Made by a program: the position numbers and the translations under genes
Part shown: in pieces, positions 25,931 to 34,071 of the stretch
Numbering within the stretch: position 1 is the first letter of the stretch
Layout of the letters: each line of letters opens with the position of its first letter
The notes under the pieces: model-generated
Databases searched by the model: none
Seen by the model: only the letters and a program-made list of their open reading frames with translations
What the model was told of the DNA's origin: nothing
From: CAYSCW01 sp964449165
Lineage (GTDB): Bacteria > Acidobacteriota > Aminicenantia > Aminicenantales > Aminicenantaceae
Assembly (NCBI GenBank): GCA_964449165.1
Contig: CAYVAT010000006.1
Location: forward strand, 62,001-126,000
Direction of reading: 5' to 3'
DNA: 64,000 bases

Positions 25931-26265
25931 TGAAACTTTTAATAGTGATACTCAACAAGGTGGAAAAACTGGAGGAAGTGCTGGAAGGCTTTATTGAAAT
26001 CGGTATCACAGGGGCTACTGTTATAGACAGCGTTGGCATGGGCCAAATTCTCTCTGAGGAAGTTCCCATTTTTGCCGGATTGAGATTCATGTTTGCTGGC
26101 AATAAACCTCACAACAAAACCATTTTTTCTGCAATTCGAGATGAGAAAGAAATGCCGGCCATCGAGCTTCTGCGCAAAATCTTGGGAGATATAAATCAGC
26201 CAGGAACAGGAATTGTCTTCACTATTCCCATAGAGAGAGTGGAAGGCTTGAAGCCTGAGATTTAG
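25930..26265 (+). CDS. PII-like signalling protein
   Basis: A 111-residue protein with the PII beta-alpha-beta pattern: MKLLIVILNKVEKLEEVLEG at the start, GITGATVIDSVGMG, and the closing strand TGIVFTIPIERVEGL. It lacks the canonical GlnB T-loop tyrosine region, so it belongs with the PII-like group that binds nucleotides beside transporters, not with GlnB/GlnK. Genomic position between EIIA-Ntr and two cation/proton antiporter-type genes suggests that it senses a nucleotide or second messenger and adjusts transport. Ligand unknown. Confidence 0.7.
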   Translation: MKLLIVILNKVEKLEEVLEGFIEIGITGATVIDSVGMGQILSEEVPIFAGLRFMFAGNKPHNKTIFSAIRDEKEMPAIELLRKILGDINQPGTGIVFTIPIERVEGLKPEI

Positions 26266-26270
26266 TCTTT

Positions 26271-27479
26271 ATGAAAGTCTTTTTTGCTTTTGGCCTTCTT
26301 ATCCTCATCGCCTTTCTCGGTTCTCGCTTCCTTTTCAGGGGAAAGAAATTCCTCACTCCGGTCAATTATTTCGTTCTTTCCGGGTTGATTTATATTTTTT
26401 TGGGCATTGTCCTGGGTAAACATGGACTCAATGTTTTGAGCCAGGAGGTACTCAAAGGGCTTCATCCTCTGATCAGTTTGGGATTAGGCTGGATCGGATT
26501 TCTGTTCGGCTTTCAGCTTGAGTTCCGCTATCTTCGACGTTTCCCCCGAAAATTCATCAGTCTTTCTTTTCTGCAGTTTTTTTTCGTTTTTGTTCTAGTC
26601 AGCCTAATCTTTGCCTGGATTTTGTCTGTTTTATTTTCATCTCAACCCTCCTACCTTCTTTATGGGATGGCTGTGGCCTTTGGTCTTCTGGCAAGTCTCA
26701 GCTCACCTACTCTCCTCAATTTTGCTACTTCGATAATACCCAGGAAGGGAGATTATTATTACCTGGCACGATTTCTAGTCAGCGTCAGCGGATTTTGGGC
26801 GATTAGTGGCTTGATTCTCATTTCATCTTTCTGGCGCTATCCCTTTTCTAGGCAGAAGGTCTTTCTGGAAGGTCTTATCCTTTTTTCTTCTTTGCTCCTC
26901 TTTGCTCTCTTAATCGGAGCTTCGTTCCATTTTCTCACCAGAAAGAGAGCCACAGGACAGGATATTTTTGTCTTTCTACTAAGTTTGGTGTTTTTCGCAT
27001 CCGGTGCTGCTTTCTTTTTCAACCTTTCTCCTCTCTGCGTATGTATGGTCATGGGCATAGCCTTCTCCAACCTCACCAGGATTCAAGAGAAAGTATACCC
27101 TCTTCTTCTCTCGGCTGAGAAGCCATTCTACATAACTTTTTTGATACTCATCGGAGCTCTATGGGAACTTGATTTTCAATACACTATTGCCATATTAGTC
27201 GGGCTTATTGTGATTTTGAGGGTTATTGGTTTTTCTCTTCCTCTAAAGCCTGCTGGTGGATTGCTTGATTTTTCTTATCGTCTTCCTTTCCGTTTCGGAC
27301 TCTGTTTTCTCTCACCAGGAGGCATAGCAGTGGCATTTGCCATCAGTATCAAATTGATGTATCCGTTGCCTCTTACCGATATCTTTTTTTCCACAGCTCT
27401 ATTTTCCATCATCATCAGTGAGTTTATAAGCCCCTGGGCTTTGAAAATATCTTTGGTAAGGCTTGAGTCAGAAGAATGA
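26271..27479 (+). CDS. Cation/proton antiporter-like membrane protein (CPA-type), first of pair
   Basis: A 402-residue polytopic protein with about 11-12 hydrophobic segments. Features resembling CPA2/Kef transport domains include LGWIGFLFGFQLEFRYLRRF, ASLSSPTLLNFATSIIP and the helix FGLCFLSPGGIAVAFAISI. It begins 5 bases after the PII-like stop and overlaps the second antiporter-type gene by 4 bases. The paired arrangement suggests a heterodimer or two transporters under shared control. Sodium, potassium or proton specificity cannot be told. It lacks an obvious cytoplasmic TrkA-N domain. Confidence 0.7.
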   Translation: MKVFFAFGLLILIAFLGSRFLFRGKKFLTPVNYFVLSGLIYIFLGIVLGKHGLNVLSQEVLKGLHPLISLGLGWIGFLFGFQLEFRYLRRFPRKFISLSFLQFFFVFVLVSLIFAWILSVLFSSQPSYLLYGMAVAFGLLASLSSPTLLNFATSIIPRKGDYYYLARFLVSVSGFWAISGLILISSFWRYPFSRQKVFLEGLILFSSLLLFALLIGASFHFLTRKRATGQDIFVFLLSLVFFASGAAFFFNLSPLCVCMVMGIAFSNLTRIQEKVYPLLLSAEKPFYITFLILIGALWELDFQYTIAILVGLIVILRVIGFSLPLKPAGGLLDFSYRLPFRFGLCFLSPGGIAVAFAISIKLMYPLPLTDIFFSTALFSIIISEFISPWALKISLVRLESEE

Positions 27480-28765
27480 GTGTCATTGTCCTTTTCCTCG
27501 TCCTCGCGGTTATGCTTTTTCTCAGAAGTCCTTTCTCTGCTCCCTTTTCTCTTCCTGAACAGGGATCCTCCCTTGCCCTGGGCTTCATCATGATTTTTGC
27601 CTTTTTAGGGGGAAAGAATATCAACCGACTCAAGCTTCCTCAAATCACGGGATATATTCTGGCAGGAATTGTTTGTGGCCCTTATCTTCTCAAACTCCTG
27701 CAAACAGGAGAAGTCCATGACTTGCAACTCTTGGATGGATTGGCCTTAAGTCTGATAGCTTTGACCGCTGGTGGAGAGATGGATCGAGAAAGGCTCAGAG
27801 GAAGCTGGCGTGCCATTACTTTTCTTGTTTTTTCCCAGACAGTTTTTATCGTGGGTGGAGTTATTCTTTTTGTATGGCTTTTTCGCTCGTTCTTTTCCTT
27901 TTTTTCGGGAAAGCCCGGACTTGAAGTCTTGGCTATCTCTCTTCTCCTGGGAACTCTGGCCACAGCCACTTCGCCTTCTACCACCATAGCTGTCATCACC
28001 GAGAGTCGGTCCAAAGGAAAGTACACAGACCTGATCCTGAGCGTAGCTGTAGTCAAAGATTTTGTGCTGATCATCTTTTTTGCTTTTTCCCTTTCTTTCT
28101 CTAAGTCCCTGGTTTTCCCTGGACAGGCGTTTGATTTCGGATTTCTTCTCCGTATTTTGTCAGAGATCGGCGGTTCTGTTCTCTTAGGGATTGTCGTGGG
28201 CATAGGAATCACCCTTTATCTGAAATTTGTTAAAAAAGAGATCACTGTATTCATATTGAGTGTTGCCTTCTTTACCTATCAGATTTCACAAAGTTTCGGC
28301 TTGCATCCTCTCCTTGTCTGCCTGCTTGCTGGCTTTTTGGTCAAGAATTTTTCCTCCCAGGGCGAAAGCCTGATCGACGCTCTAGAAAGAAGCTCTGTTC
28401 CTGTTTTCATCATCTTTTTTGCCATTTCTGGAGCGTCCATCGACCTTGGAGCCCTGCGGAGAAGCTGGACTTTAGCACTTTTATTTGTCATCTGGAGAGG
28501 AGTTCTCAAGTTTTGCGGAACCTATGCCGGTGGTAAGCTGGCTAAAGAAGATTCAGTCATCAACAGGAAGAGTTGGGCAGGTTTCATCTCCCAGGCCGGT
28601 GTAGCTCTGGGAATGGCTGTAATCATCGAGCGCACTTTTCCTTCATGGGGAGGAGAGTTCAAGATACTGGTCTTGGCTGTGATCGCTATCAATCAAATTA
28701 TCGGTCCTGTGCTTCTGCAAAGATTCTTGGCAAAGGTCGGCGAAACAGGAAAAAAAGATTCCTAG
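27476..28765 (+). CDS. Sodium/hydrogen exchanger family protein (CPA2/Kef-like), second of pair
   Basis: A 429-residue polytopic protein with clearer family signatures than its neighbour: GGKNINRLKLPQITGYILAG near the N-terminus, LALSLIALTAGGEMDRERL, LLGTLATATSPSTTIAVI, VVKDFVLIIFFAF (the helix with the ion-binding aspartate) and FISQAGVALGMAVIIER. It is the last gene of the 22120-28765 run. No TrkA-N or TrkA-C domain is attached, so the regulatory input may come from the EIIA and PII-like proteins encoded upstream. Confidence 0.85.
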   Translation: MSVIVLFLVLAVMLFLRSPFSAPFSLPEQGSSLALGFIMIFAFLGGKNINRLKLPQITGYILAGIVCGPYLLKLLQTGEVHDLQLLDGLALSLIALTAGGEMDRERLRGSWRAITFLVFSQTVFIVGGVILFVWLFRSFFSFFSGKPGLEVLAISLLLGTLATATSPSTTIAVITESRSKGKYTDLILSVAVVKDFVLIIFFAFSLSFSKSLVFPGQAFDFGFLLRILSEIGGSVLLGIVVGIGITLYLKFVKKEITVFILSVAFFTYQISQSFGLHPLLVCLLAGFLVKNFSSQGESLIDALERSSVPVFIIFFAISGASIDLGALRRSWTLALLFVIWRGVLKFCGTYAGGKLAKEDSVINRKSWAGFISQAGVALGMAVIIERTFPSWGGEFKILVLAVIAINQIIGPVLLQRFLAKVGETGKKDS

Positions 28766-28806
28766 GGTAAGACTCCGTCATTAATTTTATGCCTAGGGTT
28801 GAATTT

Positions 28807-28837
28807 ATGCTTCAGACTTTCATTTCTGAAGAAGCAT
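28807..28837. terminator. Hairpin between convergent genes, possible terminator
   Basis: ATGCTTCAGA (28807-28816) pairs with TCTGAAG..AAGCAT (28825-28837) apart from a 3-base bulge. It lies between the antiporter and thiD stops. No clear T-run, so the call is tentative. Confidence 0.3.
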
Positions 28838-28848
28838 ATTATCGGGCT

Positions 28849-29625
28849 TTAAAGAGGAAAGCTGATGATGTATTGGCTCTTACCGATTGCCACTGCCTCT
28901 CTGATGGCTCTATGGGTAAGCTTTGAGGCGAGGAAGAAGGCCCTATCAAGAGGATTGCCTTTTACTAAGTAGGCAAGAAGGCTTGAAGAGAAAAAACATC
29001 CTGTCCCATGGACTCTTTTCCTGACTTCTTTCTTTTTCAGAGCAAAAAAATCTTTTCCGTCAAAGAGGATGTCAATTTTTTGTTCGGGTAAGTGTCCTCC
29101 TTTAACCAGGCAGGGAATCCGGGTGAGCTGATAGATTTTTTCGGCAGCTTCCTTCATCTCATCGGCTGTTCTGACGCTATTCCTTGATATAAGCGCAGCC
29201 TCTTCCAGGTTGGGAGTGAGGAGAGTGGCTTTTCCTTTAATGGCTCGGATATAACTGGATAGAGCATCCCTGTCAATAAGCCACTGGCCCGAGCTGGATT
29301 TGAAGACCGGGTCAATTACCCTGGGAATGCTGGAATGCTGGGATAAAATCCTGGCAACCACCTGAATATTTTCTTCGGATGCAACCATCCCTACCTTGAT
29401 GCCGGAGAGGGTAAAATCCTCTTTAACTGATTGGTACTGACTCCACAGAAATTCAGGTGGAAGGCTGTGCATTTCGTTAACCGCTTTGGTGTTTTGTGAA
29501 GTCACAGAGGTCAGGATGGCCATTCCCATAAAGTCAAGGAAGCGAAAGACATTCACATCGAGAAGCACTCCGGCGCCGGAAGTGGGATCGTACCCAGCTA
29601 CGGAAAGGAGAATTTTTTTCACCAC
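28849..29625 (-). CDS. thiD: Hydroxymethylpyrimidine/phosphomethylpyrimidine kinase
   Basis: A 258-residue ribokinase-fold enzyme of thiamine biosynthesis or salvage that phosphorylates HMP and HMP phosphate. Motifs are LLSVAGYDPTSGAGVLLDV, AILTSVTSQNT, GIKVGMVASEENI, VIDPVFKSSSGQWL, LLTPNLEEAALI and the catalytic RVHGTGCFFSSSLLAYL. It begins with tandem GTG codons (29625 and 29622) and no strong ribosome site. No other thiamine gene or TPP riboswitch is visible nearby. Pyridoxal-kinase-like activity is possible in this family. Confidence 0.87.
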   Translation of the reverse strand: MVKKILLSVAGYDPTSGAGVLLDVNVFRFLDFMGMAILTSVTSQNTKAVNEMHSLPPEFLWSQYQSVKEDFTLSGIKVGMVASEENIQVVARILSQHSSIPRVIDPVFKSSSGQWLIDRDALSSYIRAIKGKATLLTPNLEEAALISRNSVRTADEMKEAAEKIYQLTRIPCLVKGGHLPEQKIDILFDGKDFFALKKKEVRKRVHGTGCFFSSSLLAYLVKGNPLDRAFFLASKLTHRAIREAVAIGKSQYIISFPL

Positions 29626-29733
29626 TGGAGTGCCTTACTTTACCGCATTCATTTTAGATGAAAAGAGACGCAAAAGCCAATGAAGGTTGTTTGAAGTAGC
29701 CATTTCCGTGACAGTTCATAAAAGCGTTGATTC

Positions 29734-29788
29734 CCATCCATCCTCGCCAAGACCCTCCCACCCGCCACCATGGGCTTCGGATAGACAG
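29734..29788 (+). repeat. Dispersed hairpin repeat, copy B
   Basis: Same 35-base loop as copy A with two substitutions, including CCCTCCCACCCGCC. The left arm CCATCCATCC (29734-29743) and right arm GGATAGACAG (29779-29788) pair at only about 7 of 10 positions, so this copy is decaying. Upstream lie GCCATTTCCGTGACAG and ATAAAAGCG, the outer and linker blocks of the family. Occupies most of the gap between thiD and the acylphosphatase gene. Confidence 0.8.
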
Positions 29789-29856
29789 TGTTTATATGCT
29801 TATCAGCCAATTTTACGTTTTTCCTCTGTTATGCTAATATAGATGCGATTCAAGAG

Positions 29857-30141
29857 ATGAATGCAAGGGCCCATATTTTTGTCTCTGGTCGAGTCCAGGG
29901 AGTCTTTTTCAGGGATCATACCAGAAGATGGGCTGCTTCTCTCCATCTTACGGGTTGGGTAAGAAACCTGATGGATGGTAGGGTTGAGGTCCTGGCAGAA
30001 GGGGATAAAGACAGAATAGAGGATCTCATTTCACGATTAAGGGAAGGCCCGCCTATGGCTTTTGTTGAAAATTCGGAAGTGGTTTGGGAAGAATACAAAG
30101 GAGAATTCAGCGATTTCCGGATAACATGGGCCCATTTTTGA
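29857..30141 (+). CDS. acyP: Acylphosphatase
   Basis: A 94-residue protein starting at ATG 29857; a longer in-frame version from 29788 would run into hydrophobic noise and repeat-adjacent sequence. The family signature is intact: HIFVSGRVQGVFFRDHTRRWA with the catalytic arginine, and LTGWVRNLMDGRVEVLAEGD with the catalytic asparagine. It hydrolyses acyl phosphates such as 1,3-bisphosphoglycerate or acetyl phosphate in the cytoplasm. Normal length. Unlinked to its neighbours by function. Confidence 0.9.
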   Translation: MNARAHIFVSGRVQGVFFRDHTRRWAASLHLTGWVRNLMDGRVEVLAEGDKDRIEDLISRLREGPPMAFVENSEVVWEEYKGEFSDFRITWAHF

Positions 30142-30205
30142 AAGCCTCAAGGAGCCTCCTTTTATTTTCTGAAAGGAATGCATTTTCTCGAAGAAAGGGT
30201 TTGGC

Positions 30206-30529
30206 ATGTTAAAGATAAGCAAAGAAAATCAGCCTAAAGTGAAGGTTTTTGATGGAGTGGTTCGGAGGACCCTTGCCTGTGGTAAGGACGTTCTCATGGC
30301 TAAATTTGAATACAAAAAAGGCTCCAAGGTGCCTCCCCACAAACACTCCTATGAACAGGTGACAACCATCCTTGCAGGGGAGCAGAAGATCATCTTCAGT
30401 AAAGAGGGAAAGAAGGAGGAAATCATCATAAAAAATGGAGATTCCTACATCATGCCTGCCAACTTTGTGCACGAACAAGAGAGTCTTACAGATTCAGTCA
30501 CAATAGATGCCTGGAGTCTGGCACCATAA
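30206..30529 (+). CDS. Cupin-domain protein
   Basis: A 107-residue single cupin. VPPHKHSYEQVTTILAGE gives motif 1 (two histidines and a glutamate or glutamine for metal), and GDSYIMPANFVHEQES gives motif 2. This small stand-alone class is often annotated as cupin 2 conserved barrel, with roles from dioxygenase to sugar isomerase to ligand sensor. No function can be assigned from context. Start at 30206 after AGAAAGGGTTTGGC. Confidence 0.8.
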   Translation: MLKISKENQPKVKVFDGVVRRTLACGKDVLMAKFEYKKGSKVPPHKHSYEQVTTILAGEQKIIFSKEGKKEEIIIKNGDSYIMPANFVHEQESLTDSVTIDAWSLAP

Positions 30530-30621
30530 GACTTTTTCGCTGAATTTCTCGGCAATTTAGGAAGGTCTAGAGAAACTCTCATTACTTCCCCCTTCTTTTT
30601 CAAGGATAAGCTGAGGACGAT

Positions 30622-30900
30622 TTAATGAGGCTTCTTCTGTTGGAGGAATTTCTGACGGCATTCCTCAGAGCAAAAATAATACTCTTTTCCTTGATGGATT
30701 TCTCTTATGGCATCTTCCTTGGGAAGATAAGTGTTACACATTTCGTCCTTGACCATGAATCCTGAAGCTGGTTTTGATGGGTGCAGTGACTTTTTGACTT
30801 TGCTCAAAGCGCTGAAGAAGCGGATGATTAAATAGATGATGTAGATCAGGAAGGCGTAGAGAATAATCTTTATGATTTGCACCTTTCCAATGTAGAGCAT
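30622..30900 (-). CDS. Small membrane protein with YHS/TRASH-like metal-binding domain
   Basis: A 92-residue protein from ATG 30900 (AGGGGAA upstream); an extended frame to 31020 has no ribosome site. One transmembrane helix (KVQIIKIILYAFLIYIIYLII) leads to a soluble tail with VKDEMCNTYLPKEDAI and EYYFCSEECRQKFLQ. The cysteine pattern is that of small YHS/TRASH domains, which bind metals such as copper or iron. It may be an anchored metal sensor or chaperone. Divergent from the acyl-CoA dehydrogenase gene. Confidence 0.65.
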   Translation of the reverse strand: MLYIGKVQIIKIILYAFLIYIIYLIIRFFSALSKVKKSLHPSKPASGFMVKDEMCNTYLPKEDAIREIHQGKEYYFCSEECRQKFLQQKKPH

Positions 30901-30938
30901 TTCCCCTGGTGTGTCAAATAGGGAAGATAAAAATTTCC

Positions 30939-30967
30939 TTGATTGTTCGTGGAGTAAAAAGTAATAT
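30939..30967 (+). promoter_or_regulatory. Weak promoter candidate for acyl-CoA dehydrogenase
   Basis: TTGATT (30939-30944), 17 bases, TAATAT (30962-30967), 80 bases before the start codon. Confidence 0.3.
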
Positions 30968-31046
30968 GGAAAAGAATTACTAACTTGTATTATCCGGAAA
31001 CATGCGAAATCTTTAATCATGCCATGAATTCATAAAGGGAGAGAGA

Positions 31047-32192
31047 ATGGATTTTTTATTAACCCAGGAACAGGAAATTTTAAGGGATTCCATCAGGAAG
31101 TTTTCCCAGAAGGAAATCCAACCCATTGTCAAAGATAGCGACGAAAAAGGAAAATGGCCGGAGGAATTGACCAGGAAGCTGGGAGAGATGGGACTTTTAG
31201 GAATCATCATTCCCCCAGAATATCAGGGTGCTGGATATTCAAATGTTGACTATATCATCATCCTGGAGGAAATATCCAAGGTCGATCCTTCGGTCGGCTT
31301 GGTAGTTGCTGCCCACAATTCTCTCTGTTCAAACCACATCAACATGTTCTGCAACGAAGAGCAGAAGAAAAAATACCTGACTCGGTTGGCTTCCGGACAG
31401 ACATTAGGAGCCTGGGGCCTGACTGAGGCTGAAGCAGGTTCTGATGCAGCTGCCCTCAGGACCAAGGCCGTGAAAAAAGGAGATCATTGGGTTCTCAATG
31501 GTACAAAGCTTTTTATCACCAACGGCTCCTTGGCTGAGATTGCCGTGGTGGTGGCGGTCACAGATCCTGAAAAGGGAAGGAATGGTATCTCTGCTTTTAT
31601 CCTGGAGAAGGGAATGGAAGGATTTAAGCCAGGGAAAAAAGAAGATAAATTAGGAATTAGAGCAGCTGACACTTCTGAACTCATATTCGAGGATGTCCAG
31701 GTTCCTGCGGAAAACTTGGTTGGGGAGGAAGGAAAAGGATATAGACAGTCCATGGCTATCCTGGATGGAGGCAGAGTTAGTATCGCTGGATTTTCTTTGG
31801 GCATCGCTGCTGCAGCTTTGGAGGAAAGCCTCAGATATTCCAAGGAGAGGGTCCAGTTTAATCAGCCCATCGCCAATTTCCAGGCAATCCAATGGATGCT
31901 TGCCGATGGGTTTACAGAGCTTGAAGCGGCTCGTCTCCTGACCTTTCGAGCGGCGTTTCTTGAGGATCAGGGGAAGAAAATTCCAAAGGAATCAGCTATG
32001 GCCAAGCTTTTCGCCAGTGAGCTTGCGGTGAAAGCTTCCTCCATGGCCGTACAGATATTCGGAGGATATGGCTTCACCAGGGATTATCCCGTAGAGAAGT
32101 TCTACAGGGATTCAAAACTGGCCACTATCGGAGAAGGGACATCTGAGATTCAACGTTGGATCATCGCACACAAAGTCCTTTCTGAGTATTGA
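31047..32192 (+). CDS. Acyl-CoA dehydrogenase (short-chain, butyryl-CoA dehydrogenase type)
   Basis: A 381-residue FAD enzyme introducing the alpha,beta double bond in acyl-CoA during fatty-acid or branched amino-acid breakdown, or reducing enoyl-CoA in fermentation. Signatures are WGLTEAEAGSDAAALRT (FAD site), LNGTKLFITNG, FGGYGFTRDYPVEKFYRDSK and the catalytic base Glu363 in TIGEGTSEIQRWI. Full length for the family. It starts with a good GGGAGAGAGA site and is followed 69 bases later by meaB. Electron-transfer flavoprotein genes are not in the window. Confidence 0.92.
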   Translation: MDFLLTQEQEILRDSIRKFSQKEIQPIVKDSDEKGKWPEELTRKLGEMGLLGIIIPPEYQGAGYSNVDYIIILEEISKVDPSVGLVVAAHNSLCSNHINMFCNEEQKKKYLTRLASGQTLGAWGLTEAEAGSDAAALRTKAVKKGDHWVLNGTKLFITNGSLAEIAVVVAVTDPEKGRNGISAFILEKGMEGFKPGKKEDKLGIRAADTSELIFEDVQVPAENLVGEEGKGYRQSMAILDGGRVSIAGFSLGIAAAALEESLRYSKERVQFNQPIANFQAIQWMLADGFTELEAARLLTFRAAFLEDQGKKIPKESAMAKLFASELAVKASSMAVQIFGGYGFTRDYPVEKFYRDSKLATIGEGTSEIQRWIIAHKVLSEY

Positions 32193-32261
32193 TTCCAATC
32201 CAGAAAAGAACCAATCTCAGAATTCAATCCAGAAGAATATCGTCAAGATGTAGAAGGAGAA

Positions 32262-33197
32262 ATGGTCGCGATCGCGCAAGAATTACTTAAGGGCAATCCG
32301 AGAGCAATCGCTAAGGCGATCTCCATGGTGGAAGATGAGAGTCGCCAAGCGCGAGAACTGTTGAAGAAGATATTTACCCATAGCGGCCGCTCCATGGTAA
32401 TCGGAATCACAGGATCCCCAGGTTCTGGCAAGAGCACTTTGGTTGATCAGATGATTCCCCTCCTCAGGAAGAGAGATAAGAAAATCGGTATCGTGGCTGT
32501 GGATCCTTCCAGTCCTTTCAGCGGAGGCGCTATTCTGGGCGATCGCATCAGAATGATGCGGCATAGCATTGACCCGGAAGTCTTCATCAGGAGTATGGCT
32601 ACCAGGGGCCATCTTGGTGGATTGGCCAAAACCACGGGAGAAGCGATCACAATTCTCGAGGCAGCAGGCAAGGACCTTATTCTCGTGGAGACGGTGGGAG
32701 TTGGTCAGGACGAAGTAGAGGTGGTCAAACTGGCTGATGTGGTTGTGGTGGTTTTGTTCCCCGGCACAGGGGATGACATCCAGGTATTCAAGGCAGGTGT
32801 TATGGAGATAGCTGATATCTTTGTGCTTAATAAAGCTGATTCACCAGAGACGGAGAGGTTGGAGAGACAATTGAAGGCTGTGCTGGACATAGGTCTGAAA
32901 AAGGAGGAATCGATACCTGTGGTCAAAACAGTGGCCACCGAGGGCAAAGGAACAGAAAGGCTGATCAGTGAAATCCACAGGTTCATTTCAAGTAAAAGCC
33001 GCGAACAACAGGAAGCAAAAAGGAAGAGATTTATATCCTGGATGCTCAAAGATATCATAACAGAGAGAATACTCCGGGAAGTCGCCCGGAATATCCGGGA
33101 CTCTGAGTGGGAGGGATATGTAGAGAGAATCTTTAAAAGAGAGATCGATCCTTATACCGTGGCAGAGAAATTGGTGAAGGAAGTAAGAGGAAGTTAA
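32262..33197 (+). CDS. meaB: MeaB-type GTPase (methylmalonyl-CoA mutase chaperone, ArgK family)
   Basis: A 311-residue G3E GTPase. Motifs are the Walker A GSPGSGKS (residues 51-58), GIVAVDPSSPFSGGAILGDR, FIRSMATRGHLGG, LVETVGVGQDEVEV (Walker B region) and the specificity motif NKAD. MeaB protects and gates adenosylcobalamin loading of methylmalonyl-CoA or related mutases. The mutase genes are not in the window. Co-orientation with acyl-CoA dehydrogenase points to short-chain acyl-CoA metabolism. Start at 32262 after AGAAGGAGAA. Confidence 0.88.
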   Translation: MVAIAQELLKGNPRAIAKAISMVEDESRQARELLKKIFTHSGRSMVIGITGSPGSGKSTLVDQMIPLLRKRDKKIGIVAVDPSSPFSGGAILGDRIRMMRHSIDPEVFIRSMATRGHLGGLAKTTGEAITILEAAGKDLILVETVGVGQDEVEVVKLADVVVVVLFPGTGDDIQVFKAGVMEIADIFVLNKADSPETERLERQLKAVLDIGLKKEESIPVVKTVATEGKGTERLISEIHRFISSKSREQQEAKRKRFISWMLKDIITERILREVARNIRDSEWEGYVERIFKREIDPYTVAEKLVKEVRGS

Positions 33198-33261
33198 GGC
33201 CCGGATAACCGCGAAAGAGGTTGATGATGAGTGTTCATTCCCAATTTCTTCCCCGAAGAAG

Positions 33262-33768
33262 TCATTTGGGCTCTTGTGAATGAAGAGCCATTATCCATCT
33301 GGCGAAGCTCTGAGCATCGGCGATATCACCTTTGTCTGGATGGGTATGGGCAGATGGTGCCATCTCTGTCCAGAGTTGGTGCTCTGGAGATTTTTTTAGC
33401 TTTCCCAGGACTTCAGGCGATACTTTTCCTCGGCAAGAAAATGTGCCCAAAATTTTTCCTCTGGCAGCTAGAACGACTGCGTGTTCAAGGGCTGCTCTGG
33501 ATAATCGGCTTCCCGTATGAGATCCGTGGGTAGAAAAAAGCGCGATTTTTTTTCCTGAGGGGATATTATTCAGGAATTGTTCAACTTTGTAAGGAACGCC
33601 GTGAGAATGGACAGGAAACCCGATGAAAACGAGCTGGTATTCCTCGATATCTTCCACTTCATCCAAGGGCTTGAGGGCTTTCTCTCCTTCCAGGGTTTCG
33701 TAGATTGCTTCTGCTATCTTTTTTGTATTTCCTGTCAAGCTGTAGTATGTTATCAGGCTTTTTCTCAT
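33262..33768 (-). CDS. Flavodoxin family protein
   Basis: A 168-residue protein with the FMN phosphate loop YYSLTGNTKKIAEAIYE near the N-terminus, LVFIGFPVHSHGVPYKVEQFL and ALFSTHGSHTG around the isoalloxazine site. The C-terminal ALHSQEPK tail is short. It is probably an electron carrier or FMN-dependent reductase domain. Partner unknown. It is convergent with meaB at a distance of 64 bases. Confidence 0.82.
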   Translation of the reverse strand: MRKSLITYYSLTGNTKKIAEAIYETLEGEKALKPLDEVEDIEEYQLVFIGFPVHSHGVPYKVEQFLNNIPSGKKIALFSTHGSHTGSRLSRAALEHAVVLAARGKILGTFSCRGKVSPEVLGKLKKSPEHQLWTEMAPSAHTHPDKGDIADAQSFARWIMALHSQEPK

Positions 33769-33950
33769 CGGTGATTTCCCTTCTTCAGTAATACTCCATC
33801 CCCGAATTCTATGAATCTGAATGAAGCTTTTCTTGTTCTCTGAGAGATTATTCTTCCATAAATTTGTAAAAAACGCTAGGGGTTGTTTTGAAGCATTTCA
33901 TTGACTGTGATGAGTGAGGATGTTTCTTCCAGCTAATTAGTGAAGCGGCG

Positions 33951-34014
33951 GTTCCTGTTCATCTGAAGCCCATAGTGGTGGGTGGGAGGGTCTTGGCGAG
34001 GATGAATGGGAACC
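33951..34014 (-). repeat. Dispersed hairpin repeat, copy C (inverted)
   Basis: Same element on the minus strand. GGTTCCTGTTCATC (33950-33963) and GATGAATGGGAACC (34001-34014) pair over 14 positions, two of them G-T wobbles. On the plus strand the loop shows GGTGGGTGGGAGGG (33978-33991 area), a G-quadruplex-type run. The 33769-34071 gap also contains GTGAGGATGTTTCTTCC, an outer-block match, and nothing else I can identify. Confidence 0.82.
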
Positions 34015-34071
34015 GGTGATTGACTGTTTCTTTCATCATGAGTATTACGGATAAGGAAAGGCGTGAATGGA

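Noticed and set aside
33231..33533. 100-residue plus-strand frame opposite the flavodoxin gene
   Set aside because: It is entirely antisense to a clear flavodoxin gene and has no family features.
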